64,000 nucleotides of DNA, taken from UBA5614 sp963667535 (lineage in GTDB: Bacteria; Cloacimonadota; Cloacimonadia; Cloacimonadales; Cloacimonadaceae). The translations under genes and the position numbers were made by a program. Numbering within the stretch: the first letter of the stretch is position 1; each line of letters starts with the position of its first letter. The DNA is taken from assembly GCA_963667535.2 (NCBI GenBank), contig CAXXDU010000002.1:868001-932000 (forward strand), read 5' to 3'. The notes under the pieces were generated by a model, which saw only the letters and a program-made list of their open reading frames with translations, was not told where the DNA came from and did not search any database. This document shows positions 1 to 7,982 of the stretch, piece by piece.

Positions 1-45
1 CTCAAAAGGTTGTATTAGCTAAATAAACTAATCTTATCCATAAAT

Positions 46-80
46 AAAAAGGCTGCCCGATTAAGGCAGCCTTTTTTTAT
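46..80 (+). terminator. Rho-independent terminator of an upstream gene
   Basis: A 12-base arm AAAAAGGCTGCC and its complement GGCAGCC followed by a run of T enclose a 6-7 base loop. It probably ends a plus-strand gene that lies before the window. Confidence 0.8.
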
Positions 81-141
81 TTAAAAGAGTTTGTAGTTCC
101 TCGTTTAGAGATTTTCGATAATGCCACTGAAGAGCATTGCC

Positions 142-297
142 GGAGTTCAATTTGCCCTTTTTAGCTTTTAGTAGACATCTTTGTGTATGGGCAAATCGGA
201 CTTCGGAAAGCATTATCTGTAGAGGTTTTAGCTGAAGTCCGAAATTCCCTTTTACAATGGTATCAATATTTCAAGTGACGAGGGAATTTTGAACTCC
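142..297. other. Structured element: predicted four-way junction
   Basis: Four complementary arm pairs nest into a cloverleaf with almost no unpaired bases at the junction. The outer stem is 142-150 with 289-297 (GGAGTTCAA/TTGAACTCC). Inside it lie 150-157 with 189-196 (ATTTGCCC/GGGCAAAT), 196-204 with 234-242 (TCGGACTTC/GAAGTCCGA) and 242-250 with 281-289 (AAATTCCCT/AGGGAATTT). All four stems are perfect and adjacent stems share or abut their end bases. No convincing gene overlaps it. It could be a structured RNA, a recombination or integration site, or a small non-autonomous mobile element; the sequence does not say which. The rest of the gap from 81 to 503 holds only short CACTGTTTCAC-type repeats near 437-505. 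Confidence 0.55.
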
Positions 298-436
298 AGC
301 TATTCGCTTACTCATTTCCGCACAGCCCCTTTATCCGGTTCTGTTGTAATAGATGCATTTTTTCAAATAATTAAACAGCCTGGATACCTGATGCCTCATT
401 GCCTTTTCGGATGGCAACAAGGGCTCCACTGCGACA

Positions 437-505
437 GGTATGACACTGTTCCACTGTTTCACTGTTTCACCCTTGCACACTTCCACTATTCCACTGTTTC
501 ACGTT
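437..505. repeat. Imperfect short tandem repeat (CACTGTTTCAC-like)
   Basis: Units such as CCACTGTTTCAC and CCACTATTCCAC follow one another with a period of about 8-17 bases. The same motif recurs at 1880-1935, 2125-2165, near 30875, near 39390 and near 61565, always between genes. No ORF is supported here. Confidence 0.5.
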
Positions 506-1766
506 AATAAAATCTCAGTGTTTTCATCCTGTAATTGATACTGACAGGTTGCTTACTCAGGAAAGGATATCCCAATATTCCATTTATTTTCAAACCATAA
601 GCATTATTGATCTCAGAGATATCAGAAAAGGCATAAGTCAGATCCGGAAAGCTGAGTTTATTTACAGTAGTCATGGCAATATCTCCGGTTTTAACTGTTA
701 TCATATTGAGATCAGCTCCACGCAGAGTATCGGTCTGCACATTCTTCAGTTCCTTTTCGTATTTTGCTAAAAAGTCATCATCCAGCAGGCATGCCTGAGC
801 GCCGGTATCCAACCCCATAGTCATTTGCTTCTTGCCGACTTTTGCCTTGAGACAGGCGATATGTCCCATTACAGTGAGTTTAACTTCCGATACCCAACCG
901 CTGAGCTTATCAGGCTCTTCCAGTTCTCCGCTATCTTTGAGTTTGTAGAGTTTCAGCTTTTTGTTGGAATAATCAAAGTAGGTTTCAAAGGGTTCCAGTT
1001 CAGCTTTACTGATTAATCCCACAAACTTGATGCCGAGTTCAGCTTCCAAGTGGCTCAAATCCATGGAAACGGTATCGAACGATTGATAGCTTCCTCCACC
1101 CCAGGTAAAATTTGAGACATGTGCAAAACCCATATCCTGCACGCTTCCGCCAATTCCCTGAGCAGAGCCTACCACAATATTGCTTCCGGTGGAATCGGCC
1201 TGAGAATTCATTACCAACATCGGCGCTCCTGTATCGAGAATGAACTTCACGTTGTTACCGTTCAATTCAACAGGTATGATGATGATACCGTTTACCAGTT
1301 CAAAGTCGATTTCAGCGTAAGGGTTCAATGTGCGGTTATCAGCGCTTACCATATCACCCGGTCTTTGTGCACGTAGCATGGAACAGCTTAGAACTTTATT
1401 GTCCTTATCCAGTTCAAACTCCACATCAGTGATTCTGTTATTAGTATTCATACTGATAATGTAAATTGTACCATAGGTTCCCTGTCTATGACTTTTATTG
1501 AGGTATTGGGTTATCTTCATGGGAAAGTTGCTAAAAAGCTGTGACAAAGCCTGTTTCATATATTCTTCTGGAACTCCCTCAATCTCGAAATCCTTCGAAA
1601 TATACTTTGCTGCCGTTCCATAAGAATGTTTGTTTAATCCTTCAATAAATTTCTGAATACTTTCCGGTACAGCGTTCGCCTGCTTAGCTGTTTCTGCTGC
1701 CCATAATCCCATCCCTGCTGCCATTAGTAGCAACAGAATCAACATCATTTTATTAAAATAATGCAT
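504..1766 (-). CDS. Secreted retropepsin-like aspartyl protease family protein
   Basis: A 420-residue protein with an N-terminal signal peptide (hydrophobic residues about 7-23). Two DTGA motifs, at residues 178-181 and 320-323, each sit in a hydrophobic-hydrophobic-DTG-A context. The C-terminal stretch ending GILGYPFL..PVSINY.. is typical of the gag-like/clan AA aspartyl protease families that carry two retropepsin-like halves in one chain. Residues 30-150 form a separate N-terminal region resembling bacterial DUF-type stress domains but not assignable by eye. The start is placed at the second in-frame ATG because AGGAG lies seven bases upstream; the first ATG (1781) has no ribosome binding site. 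A periplasmic or surface peptidase is likely; the substrate is unknown. Confidence 0.75.
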   Translation of the reverse strand: MHYFNKMMLILLLLMAAGMGLWAAETAKQANAVPESIQKFIEGLNKHSYGTAAKYISKDFEIEGVPEEYMKQALSQLFSNFPMKITQYLNKSHRQGTYGTIYIISMNTNNRITDVEFELDKDNKVLSCSMLRAQRPGDMVSADNRTLNPYAEIDFELVNGIIIIPVELNGNNVKFILDTGAPMLVMNSQADSTGSNIVVGSAQGIGGSVQDMGFAHVSNFTWGGGSYQSFDTVSMDLSHLEAELGIKFVGLISKAELEPFETYFDYSNKKLKLYKLKDSGELEEPDKLSGWVSEVKLTVMGHIACLKAKVGKKQMTMGLDTGAQACLLDDDFLAKYEKELKNVQTDTLRGADLNMITVKTGDIAMTTVNKLSFPDLTYAFSDISEINNAYGLKINGILGYPFLSKQPVSINYRMKTLRFY

Positions 1767-1781
1767 AGACGCTCCTATCAT

Positions 1782-2457
1782 TTTTTGCTCTGAAGAGTCA
1801 CGATATCACAGAATCTTTACCGGTATAGCTTTTTGATAGAGAAACACAGAGATGTAAAGTGTAAGGTATCCTCATAATCACTTAATCACCTAATCACCAA
1901 ATCACTGTTCCACCATTACACTGTTCCACTTTTTTATCGTATCAGCGTGATGTTGCTTGTCCGAATCCGCTCAGTCTTGTATGTGTTCCATGTCTTTATG
2001 ATATTCATTTTATTCTCCTTTTTTGTCATTCCTGCGCAGGTAGAGCCTGTCCTCGACCTGATCGGGGAAATCCATGCTGTTTTTTCTTTTATAATTTCCG
2101 TGTTATTTGTGGTTAGATATCATTCCACCTTATCACCTTTTCACTCTATCACTTTATCACGATACTCAAGTAATATATCTCAATTTTCCTGCCAATTCCA
2201 GAACAAAATACAAGTATTGTATTACCAATATATTACACCCGTACAGCTTGTAAGGAACTCACCAGACATGGATTGATTTATATCACTATGATATAGTACC
2301 TATATATAGACATCGTCTACAATTCTCACTCTTATCCCTTGCTCGTTGCTTTTATAATTTTGAAAATAAAGTCCTGTACATACATGGGTCTCAGAGAGTA
2401 TTGGTTTTTTAACTATAGGAGGTTATATTTTAATAAAAACAAAAGCGGAGTGGCTTT
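1782..2457. other. Intergenic region with short CAC-rich repeats
   Basis: This 676-base gap separates divergently placed genes. It contains CAC-rich imperfect repeats (1880-1935 and 2125-2165) and, at 2029-2072, a fragment reading CATTCCTGCGCAGG followed by CCTGTCCTCGACCTGATCGG. That second piece resembles short interspersed repeats found between genes in many bacteria. An open frame at 1947-2276 is low-complexity translation of these repeats and is not accepted as a gene. A promoter for the downstream lipoprotein must lie here but I could not fix it. Confidence 0.5.
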
Positions 2458-3267
2458 ATGAAAAAAATGTTTATCAGCGTGGCAATACTGATATCTATGC
2501 TGTTTTTTGCCTGTAGTAAAGAAAATCCTGCTGCGGTTAAGACAGGGAATCTGGTTATTAAAAATCGTTCAAGTGCGGTTGCTTATGTAAAAATCAATTC
2601 CGGAGAGCTTGATCAGATACCTGCCAATGGAAGCAAAACTTACATCATAGATACAGGAAAAACAGCCGGAAACAGGGCGACAGCTTCTCCTGTTATTCAT
2701 TACTATGGTAATTATCTGCAGGAGAAAACAGATACAGTCAGCGTGGTAAACGGAACTACCTTCAACTACAATCTGGATGCAAACTGCGGGCTCTTGAGAA
2801 TAAATAACAACTGCGACAGTCCAATCAGTATCTTCTTTTCCGAGGACAGCCTTTTTACTATCGACAGCAATAGTTCTGCTGACTATAAGTTTAAACCTGA
2901 CGATGGTTTATCTACACTTGCAAGCTATACCTATAAGGGACTATATGCCTTTCCTAATACTCGTGCAAATACCGTTTATACCGATGTTACCACCACATCA
3001 AATGTTAACCCCAATGCCGGAGCTTTGACTATCATAAATGATTCCAATAGTCTGGTTGACAGCTTATTTATCGCAAGCGCATCATCAAACAACTGGGGAC
3101 CAAACCGGCTGACTGTTGATCTCTTTCCCGGAAATTCAGTGACTTTAACCATCGAACCCGGTAACTATGATATTAAGCTAATCAACCTTAATGAGACAGT
3201 TCACTTTATCTTTGACGAACTCATCATTGTAAATCAAACCCGCACTGTATCGTATGATGGGCTGTAG
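2458..3267 (+). CDS. Putative lipoprotein of unknown function
   Basis: A 269-residue protein starting MKKMF with a short hydrophobic segment and lipobox LFFAC (Cys19), so export by Sec and lipid attachment by Lgt/LspA are predicted. After the Cys the chain is rich in Asn, Ser, Thr and beta-strand pattern (for example GNLVIKNRSS, GALTIINDSN), with at least three weakly repeated segments of about 80 residues that resemble beta-sandwich modules (near 30, 110 and 195). I do not recognise a family. GGAG lies about ten bases before the ATG. It stands alone between intergenic repeats and is followed at once by a BIME array. Confidence 0.7.
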   Translation: MKKMFISVAILISMLFFACSKENPAAVKTGNLVIKNRSSAVAYVKINSGELDQIPANGSKTYIIDTGKTAGNRATASPVIHYYGNYLQEKTDTVSVVNGTTFNYNLDANCGLLRINNNCDSPISIFFSEDSLFTIDSNSSADYKFKPDDGLSTLASYTYKGLYAFPNTRANTVYTDVTTTSNVNPNAGALTIINDSNSLVDSLFIASASSNNWGPNRLTVDLFPGNSVTLTIEPGNYDIKLINLNETVHFIFDELIIVNQTRTVSYDGL

Positions 3268-3291
3268 ATAGCAAATTAATACAATTAGCAA

Positions 3292-3685
3292 GTAGAATAG
3301 CTTTCCAAAGCTGTTTAAAGAAATCTTGTACTGGATGTATTATGTTATATGCTTATCTATATTGTTTTCTTGCGCAGGATTGGAATCCTACGCTACTTGT
3401 ATAATAGCTTTCCATAGCTGTTTAAAGAAATGATGAATAATTACGTAAAAGTTTTCTTGCGCAGGATTGGAATCCTACGCTACTTGTAGAATAGCTTTCC
3501 AAAGCTGTTTAGAGAAATGATGAATAATTACGTAGATGTTTTCTTGCGCAGGATTGGAATCCTACGCTACTTGTAGAATAGCTTTCCAAAGCTGTTTAGA
3601 GAAATGATGAATAATTACGTAAAAGTTTTCTTGCGCAGGATTGGAATCCTACGCTACTTGTAGAATAGCTTTCCAAAGCTGTTTA
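3292..3685. repeat. BIME array: REP-like palindromes A and B, partly in 87-bp tandem units
   Basis: REP type B (foot GTAG, arms AATAGCTTT and AAAGCTGTT, loop CC) begins on the plus strand at 3292, 3399, 3486, 3573 and 3660; the last three intervals are exactly 87 bp. Each B from 3399 on is preceded by REP type A on the other strand (foot GTAG, arms CGTAGGATT and AATCCTGCG, loop CC), with the two GTAG feet facing each other across TT. Spacers between units read roughly GAAATGATGAATAATTACGT and then AAAAGTTTTCTT. The same unit occurs inverted at 46241-46754 beside a RAYT transposase gene. Confidence 0.9.
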
Positions 3686-3862
3686 GACCAAAACATCATA
3701 CCTATGTAAAAACGGTCTCAGTAGTATCAAGTAGTCATAGCCATGGACAATGAATAATGAACAGGACAAGAGTTTCAGGACAACCCAAACCTCACTAAAT
3801 TCCTAATCCATAATTGATTGCCTTCTCGTTCCCAATATGGGATAAACAACTATTCCTGAAAA

Positions 3863-3913
3863 GAACCTCTTGGGATCCTCTTGGGCTTAGCCCAGGAAGT
3901 TCCCAACAGGTTC
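3863..3913. repeat. Imperfect 51-base palindrome
   Basis: GAACCTCTTGGGA (3863-3875) pairs with TCCCAACAGGTTC (3901-3913) with one mismatch, and an inner GGGC-TTA-GCCC stem continues the hairpin. CAACAGGTTC is then repeated directly just downstream. No T tract follows, so it does not look like a terminator. The surrounding gap (3686-4323) holds no gene that I can support. Confidence 0.5.
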
Positions 3914-4096
3914 TCAACAGGTTCCATCGTTGAACTCAAATTTTGAAAGGCTAGGAGATGAGAAAAATCGAATAAGGAAGGAGTATGAGATTTACCTTAT
4001 CCCCTTTTCGCATTCATCCTGAGCCAGCCAGTCCAGAGCATGTCGAAAAGCTAAGTAGGGACATGCCTTGTGCTTGTCTGCAAGATAAATTACTAA

Positions 4097-4136
4097 CCGG
4101 AACACCACATTCTTGTGGTAGGTCCGCTGTTTTTTA
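4097..4136 (+). terminator. Terminator-like hairpin with no assigned gene
   Basis: ACCACA-TTCT-TGTGGT forms a perfect inner stem (4104-4119). A partial outer stem (CGGA with TCCG) extends it, and CTGTTTTTT follows. It has the form of an intrinsic terminator, yet the nearest upstream plus-strand gene ends at 3267. Either a small untranslated RNA ends here or the lipoprotein transcript runs through the repeat array. Confidence 0.4.
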
Positions 4137-4323
4137 ACGGTTATTAAAAAAACCAGATGTATGAATTCTGATGTTAGTGCTACGATGGTTAATCAAACTG
4201 ATCTGGATAAGCATTTTAATTTTATCAGGATTATGTAATATTCTAAATGTCCAGGCTACCTTACTCCGGCTTTGAGCAACTGCAGATAAAACCACAAAAA
4301 CAAAACAAATACGTATTTTCTAT

Positions 4324-4352
4324 TTGACAAATTTAAAGCCTTCAAAATTAAT
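4324..4352 (+). promoter_or_regulatory. Candidate sigma-70-type promoter of the ribosomal protein superoperon
   Basis: A perfect TTGACA lies at 4324-4329. An AT-rich segment (AAAATTAATG, 4344-4353) at the right distance could act as a weak -10 element. It is the only such box in the AT-rich stretch before the leader and rpsJ. The -10 is poor, so the exact promoter is uncertain. Confidence 0.4.
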
Positions 4353-4389
4353 GGCTTCCACTAAATAAAACGGTTTTAGTGCGTAGCAC

Positions 4390-4497
4390 AAACCCCTGAA
4401 ATAAGCGGGGTTTATAGTTCTTTGGGAGGAACAATGTTTTATCGCCCAAACGGTGCAATAGTATTGCATCACAAAGACCGGTCTATAAATACCGGTC
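4390..4497 (+). promoter_or_regulatory. Structured leader of the S10 operon (three hairpins)
   Basis: Between the candidate promoter and rpsJ there are three short perfect hairpins: AAACCCC/GGGGTTT (4390-4413), TGCAAT/ATTGCA (4454-4468) and GACCGGT/ACCGGTC (4476-4497). In E. coli the S10 leader is bound by L4 for autogenous control. A comparable role here is inferred from position only; the hairpins are not obviously the enterobacterial L4 leader. A 60-codon open frame across the leader (4422-4604) has no family resemblance and is not called a gene. Confidence 0.45.
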
Positions 4498-4596
4498 AAA
4501 TATTACAGACAAATTTACAGTCAAATAATCAAGCCGGCTACAGTTGTATCCGTGTTTTGGTAAGTGACTGTACATTGCTGTTTAGTGGAGGTATCA

Positions 4597-4923
4597 GTGA
4601 GTAAAAACGATAATCGTATTCGAATTAAACTGAAAGCCTATGACCATCGTTTACTGGACCAGTCGGTAGCAGAGATTATCAAAAGCACCCGTAATACCGG
4701 TGCCAAAGTAATCGGACCCATTCCACTTCCTACCGATAAATCAGTTTATACGGTTCTACGTTCACCCCACGCGGACAAGAAGAGTCAGGATCAATTCCAG
4801 ATGCTTGTGCACAAGAGATTGATTGATATAGTCAATCCAACAGCACAGACAACTCAGGCTCTTAAGAAACTCAGTCTGCCTTCCGGTGTACACGTTGAGA
4901 TTAAGGCTAATACAAGGAGCTGA
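4597..4923 (+). CDS. rpsJ: Ribosomal protein S10
   Basis: Encodes a 108-residue S10, a head protein of the 30S subunit that also forms the NusB partner in antitermination. The core runs through IRIKLKAYDHRLLD, GPIPLPT, TVLRSPH and KKSQDQF, all hallmarks of the family. I start it at GTG 4597, five bases after GGAGG, because this gives the usual S10 N-terminus; an upstream in-frame ATG at 4564 would add an unrelated 11-residue extension. First gene of the superoperon, two bases before rplC. Confidence 0.95.
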   Translation: MSKNDNRIRIKLKAYDHRLLDQSVAEIIKSTRNTGAKVIGPIPLPTDKSVYTVLRSPHADKKSQDQFQMLVHKRLIDIVNPTAQTTQALKKLSLPSGVHVEIKANTRS

Positions 4924-4925
4924 CG

Positions 4926-5558
4926 ATGTTGGGACTAATTGGAAAGAAAATTGGTATGACCCAAATCTTTGATGCAGACGGCAGAGTCGTTCCTGTAACA
5001 GTTATAAAAGCAGGTCCGTGTCAGGTTATCTGCAAACGGACTATCGAGAAAGCGGGTTATGAAGCAATTCAGCTCGGTTTTGAAGAAAAGAAAGAAAAGC
5101 ACACAACTAAGCCCCTTCAGGGCCACTTTAAAAAGCACAATTCTAAGTTTTACCGTTTTATTAGAGAATTCAAGCCTTCCTTTGATCAGACTATTGAAGA
5201 CATCAAAGAAGGCGATGTAATAGCAGCCGATATGTTTAAGACCGATGATATGGTAAGTATTACCGGCACATCCAAGGGACGTGGTTTTAGTGGTGTGATG
5301 AAACGTCATCACTTTGCAGGATTTGAACAAAGTCATGGTGCTCATGAGAGTTTCCGTGGTGGTGGTTCAATCGGGCAATGCGCACAACCCTCACGCGTAT
5401 TTAAGGGTGTCAAGATGGCCGGTCATCACGGTAATGCCAGAATTACTGCAAAGCATATGCAGATAGTGAAAATTGATATCGAACAAGGCTTGATAATGGT
5501 CAGAGGCGCAGTTCCGGGACACCGTAACGCTCTGGTTATGATTAAGAAAGAGATATAA
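4926..5558 (+). CDS. rplC: Ribosomal protein L3
   Basis: A 210-residue L3, one of the early-assembling 50S proteins that reaches toward the peptidyl transferase centre. The N-terminal LIGKKIGMTQIFD, the central GTSKGRGFSGVMKRHHFAG loop and the C-terminal PGHRNALVMIKK are typical. Length is normal for bacterial L3. It follows rpsJ by two bases, with AGGAGC overlapping the rpsJ end as ribosome binding site. Confidence 0.96.
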   Translation: MLGLIGKKIGMTQIFDADGRVVPVTVIKAGPCQVICKRTIEKAGYEAIQLGFEEKKEKHTTKPLQGHFKKHNSKFYRFIREFKPSFDQTIEDIKEGDVIAADMFKTDDMVSITGTSKGRGFSGVMKRHHFAGFEQSHGAHESFRGGGSIGQCAQPSRVFKGVKMAGHHGNARITAKHMQIVKIDIEQGLIMVRGAVPGHRNALVMIKKEI

Positions 5559-5570
5559 CGGGAGAGATGA

Positions 5571-6206
5571 ATGGTAAAAGCGATTAAATTTAACAAGCTT
5601 GGCGACAAGATAGACGAAGTCGTTCTCCCCGAAGCTATATTCGACGTTGATGTCAATAATCCGCATGCACTTTTACATGAAGTGATAACCATGTATATGG
5701 CAAATCAAAGACAAGGCACAGTACAGAAAAAGAATCGTGCAATGACACAAGGCAGCACCAAAAAGCTTTTCAAGCAGAAAGGCACCGGTAATGCCCGTCA
5801 GGGTTCACGCAGAACCTGTATTCGCACCCACGGTGGACGCGCCTTTGCTATTTTGCCGAAAAACTGGTATCGTCATATTCCCAGAAAGAAAAAACGCATG
5901 GCTTTAAAAGTTGCATTGACCGATAGAGCCAGGGAAGGACGTATCTTTATTATTGAATCTCTTGCTTTTGACAAACCGAGCACCAAGAATGCCCGCAGCC
6001 TGATGGAAAAAATGATTCCTGAGAAGGGTCGCAAATTACTGGTCACTGTCGGACATCATTTGCCGACTGTAAAGTCTTTTGCCAATCTTCCTGAAGTCAT
6101 GACTGACAGAGCTGACGGCTTGTATGCTTATGAAGTTTTGAGAAGCAGCTATATTTTAATAACACAGGATGCTCTGAATAAGGTAGAGGAGGTATTTAAA
6201 TCATGA
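5571..6206 (+). CDS. rplD: Ribosomal protein L4
   Basis: A 211-residue L4, a 50S protein whose extended loop lines the exit tunnel. The loop is visible around residues 60-90 (KKLFKQKGTGNARQGSRR). C-terminal LLVTVG.....SFANLPEV and YEVLRSSYILITQDAL fit the globular domain. In E. coli L4 represses its own operon; whether it does so here is unknown. The stop overlaps the rplW start by four bases (ATGA), so translation is probably coupled. Confidence 0.95.
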   Translation: MVKAIKFNKLGDKIDEVVLPEAIFDVDVNNPHALLHEVITMYMANQRQGTVQKKNRAMTQGSTKKLFKQKGTGNARQGSRRTCIRTHGGRAFAILPKNWYRHIPRKKKRMALKVALTDRAREGRIFIIESLAFDKPSTKNARSLMEKMIPEKGRKLLVTVGHHLPTVKSFANLPEVMTDRADGLYAYEVLRSSYILITQDALNKVEEVFKS

Positions 6207-6490
6207 TACATCCGCGAGAAATAATCATTGCTCCTATGATTACTGAAAAGTCAGGCAGTCAACTGGAAAAGTTTAATTCATATACCTTTAAGGTAAGTAT
6301 GAACGCGAATAAAGTCGAAATTAAGAAAGCTATCGAGAAGATATTCTCGGTAAGAGTAATAAGCGTAAACACAATCACCATGATGGGTAAACCCAAGAAA
6401 TTGGGTAAGTACGAAGGTAAACGTTCCGATTGGAAAAAAGCCATCGTTACCTTGAAGCCCGGTGATAAGATTGCTGATTTTGAAGTATAG
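6203..6490 (+). CDS. rplW: Ribosomal protein L23
   Basis: A 95-residue L23, which sits at the tunnel exit and is the docking site of trigger factor and SRP. The signature IIAPMITEKS near the N-terminus and VEIKKAIEKIFSV..VNT are clear. The start overlaps the rplD stop by four bases, and AGGAGG lies a few bases before the ATG inside rplD. Confidence 0.95.
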   Translation: MIHPREIIIAPMITEKSGSQLEKFNSYTFKVSMNANKVEIKKAIEKIFSVRVISVNTITMMGKPKKLGKYEGKRSDWKKAIVTLKPGDKIADFEV

Positions 6491-6499
6491 GAGTGAGAA

Positions 6500-7333
6500 A
6501 TGCCAGTTAAAAAATACAAACCAGTAACTCCTTCGCTTCGTTTCCGTACGGGTTACACCTTTGAAGAGATAACCACTTCGGAACCTGAAAAATCCTTACT
6601 AATGCCCATCCGCAAGACAGGCGGCCGTAATAATAATGGTCGTATCACTTGTCGTCATCGCGGTGGGGGACATCGTCGCCACTACAGAATAATAGATTTC
6701 AAACGCAACAAGTTTGATATTCCGGCAAAAGTTGCCACCATTGAATACGATCCGAACCGCACAGCGCGTATAGCTCTGCTTCACTATGTAGATGGTGAAA
6801 AGAGATATATCCTTGCTCCGGATGGTCTCAAGGTTGGAGACAAAATTATGTCAGGTATCAAAGATGTTGAAATTGCAGTTGGTAATTGTATGCCTTTGGA
6901 TAAGATTCCCATGGGTTCATTTGTTCACAACATTGAGCTCAAAAGCGGAAAGGGTGGTCAGATTGCACGTAGCGCCGGAACCTATGGTCAGGTGATTGCA
7001 AAAGACGGTGATTATGTCCACGTAAAAATGCCATCCAATGATGTACATTTAATCCGCAAGGAATGTCTGGCATCAATCGGGCAAGTCAGTAATACAGACC
7101 ACAATCTGATTCAGCTTGGTAAAGCCGGACGTAAACGCTGGTTGGGAATTCGTCCCACCGTTCGCGGTGTAGTTATGAATCCTGTCGATCACCCGATGGG
7201 TGGTGGTGAGGGTAAATCCTCCGGCGGACGTCATCCTGTATCACCTTGGGGTAAACCTGCCAAAGGCGGAAAGACCCGCAAGAAAAACAAATATTCCGAC
7301 AAATATATTGTCAAATCTGGCAAGAAGAAATAG
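6500..7333 (+). CDS. rplB: Ribosomal protein L2
   Basis: A 277-residue L2, which is needed for subunit joining and peptidyl transfer. Family motifs are GGRNNNGRITCRHRGGGH (about residues 38-55), GVVMNPVDHPMGGGEG carrying the conserved His, and the basic C-terminus KGGKTRKKNKYSDKYIV. Length is standard. GGAGTG provides the ribosome binding site. Confidence 0.97.
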   Translation: MPVKKYKPVTPSLRFRTGYTFEEITTSEPEKSLLMPIRKTGGRNNNGRITCRHRGGGHRRHYRIIDFKRNKFDIPAKVATIEYDPNRTARIALLHYVDGEKRYILAPDGLKVGDKIMSGIKDVEIAVGNCMPLDKIPMGSFVHNIELKSGKGGQIARSAGTYGQVIAKDGDYVHVKMPSNDVHLIRKECLASIGQVSNTDHNLIQLGKAGRKRWLGIRPTVRGVVMNPVDHPMGGGEGKSSGGRHPVSPWGKPAKGGKTRKKNKYSDKYIVKSGKKK

Positions 7334-7348
7334 AAGGAGGAACGAATA

Positions 7349-7624
7349 ATGGGAAGATCAATTAAAAAAGGACCTTTTGTTGACGGACACCTCCTGAAGA
7401 AAGTCGAAGTTCTGAATGTCGAAAGTAAGAAGTCTGTAATCAAGACATGGTCGAGACGTTCGACAGTGTTGCCTGACTTCATCGGTCACACTTTTGCAGT
7501 GCACAACGGACATAAGTTTGTGCCTGTATATGTCACCGAAAACATGGTTGGTCACAAATTGGGCGAATTCTCACCCACCAGAACCTATCGCGGTCACAAA
7601 GAGAAGAAAAAGGTTAAAAAGTAG
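7349..7624 (+). CDS. rpsS: Ribosomal protein S19
   Basis: A 91-residue S19 of the 30S head. The N-terminus MGRSIKKGPFVD and the C-terminal VGHKLGEFSPTRTYRGH are diagnostic; the last residues are Lys-rich, as usual. AGGAGG precedes the ATG by about eight bases. Confidence 0.96.
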   Translation: MGRSIKKGPFVDGHLLKKVEVLNVESKKSVIKTWSRRSTVLPDFIGHTFAVHNGHKFVPVYVTENMVGHKLGEFSPTRTYRGHKEKKKVKK

Positions 7625-7630
7625 GAGACA

Positions 7631-7972
7631 ATGATGGAAGCCAAAGCAACCCTTCGTTTTGCCCGTGGTTCTGCCCGTAAGGCGCGACTGGTATTAGACC
7701 AGATTCGCAACAAGCGTGTGTCTGATGCCCAGAATATATTACGCTTTTCCCGGAAAAGAGCTTCAGTTGCCATAGGCAAGTTACTTGCCTCAGCTGTTGC
7801 TAATGCTCATTTGAAGGAACCAAAGCTTGATTTAACTCAGGTCTTCGTTACGAAAGCTTTTGCTGATGAAGGCCCGACCATGAAAAGATATATGCCCAGA
7901 GCTCAGGGAAGAGCATTTCTGATTCGTAAGCGGACATGCCATATTTCCCTTGAAATTCAGAACATCGAATAG
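7631..7972 (+). CDS. rplV: Ribosomal protein L22
   Basis: A 113-residue L22, whose beta hairpin helps form the narrowest part of the exit tunnel. Seen are ARKARLVLDQIRNKRV near the N-terminus, and the hairpin region EGPTMKRYMPRAQGRA with RTCHISL. Two ATG codons lie side by side (7631 and 7634) and either could be used. Confidence 0.95.
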   Translation: MMEAKATLRFARGSARKARLVLDQIRNKRVSDAQNILRFSRKRASVAIGKLLASAVANAHLKEPKLDLTQVFVTKAFADEGPTMKRYMPRAQGRAFLIRKRTCHISLEIQNIE

Positions 7973-7982
7973 GAGGATTCCC

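Noticed and set aside
289..507. 72-codon ORF
   Set aside because: It lies in the CACTGTTTCAC repeat and overlaps the 142-297 element; no homology signs.
1947..2276. 109-codon ORF
   Set aside because: Its sequence is a translation of intergenic CAC-rich and CTGCGCAGG repeats.
4422..4604. 60-codon ORF in the rpsJ leader
   Set aside because: It overlaps the leader hairpins and ends after the rpsJ start; no family resemblance.
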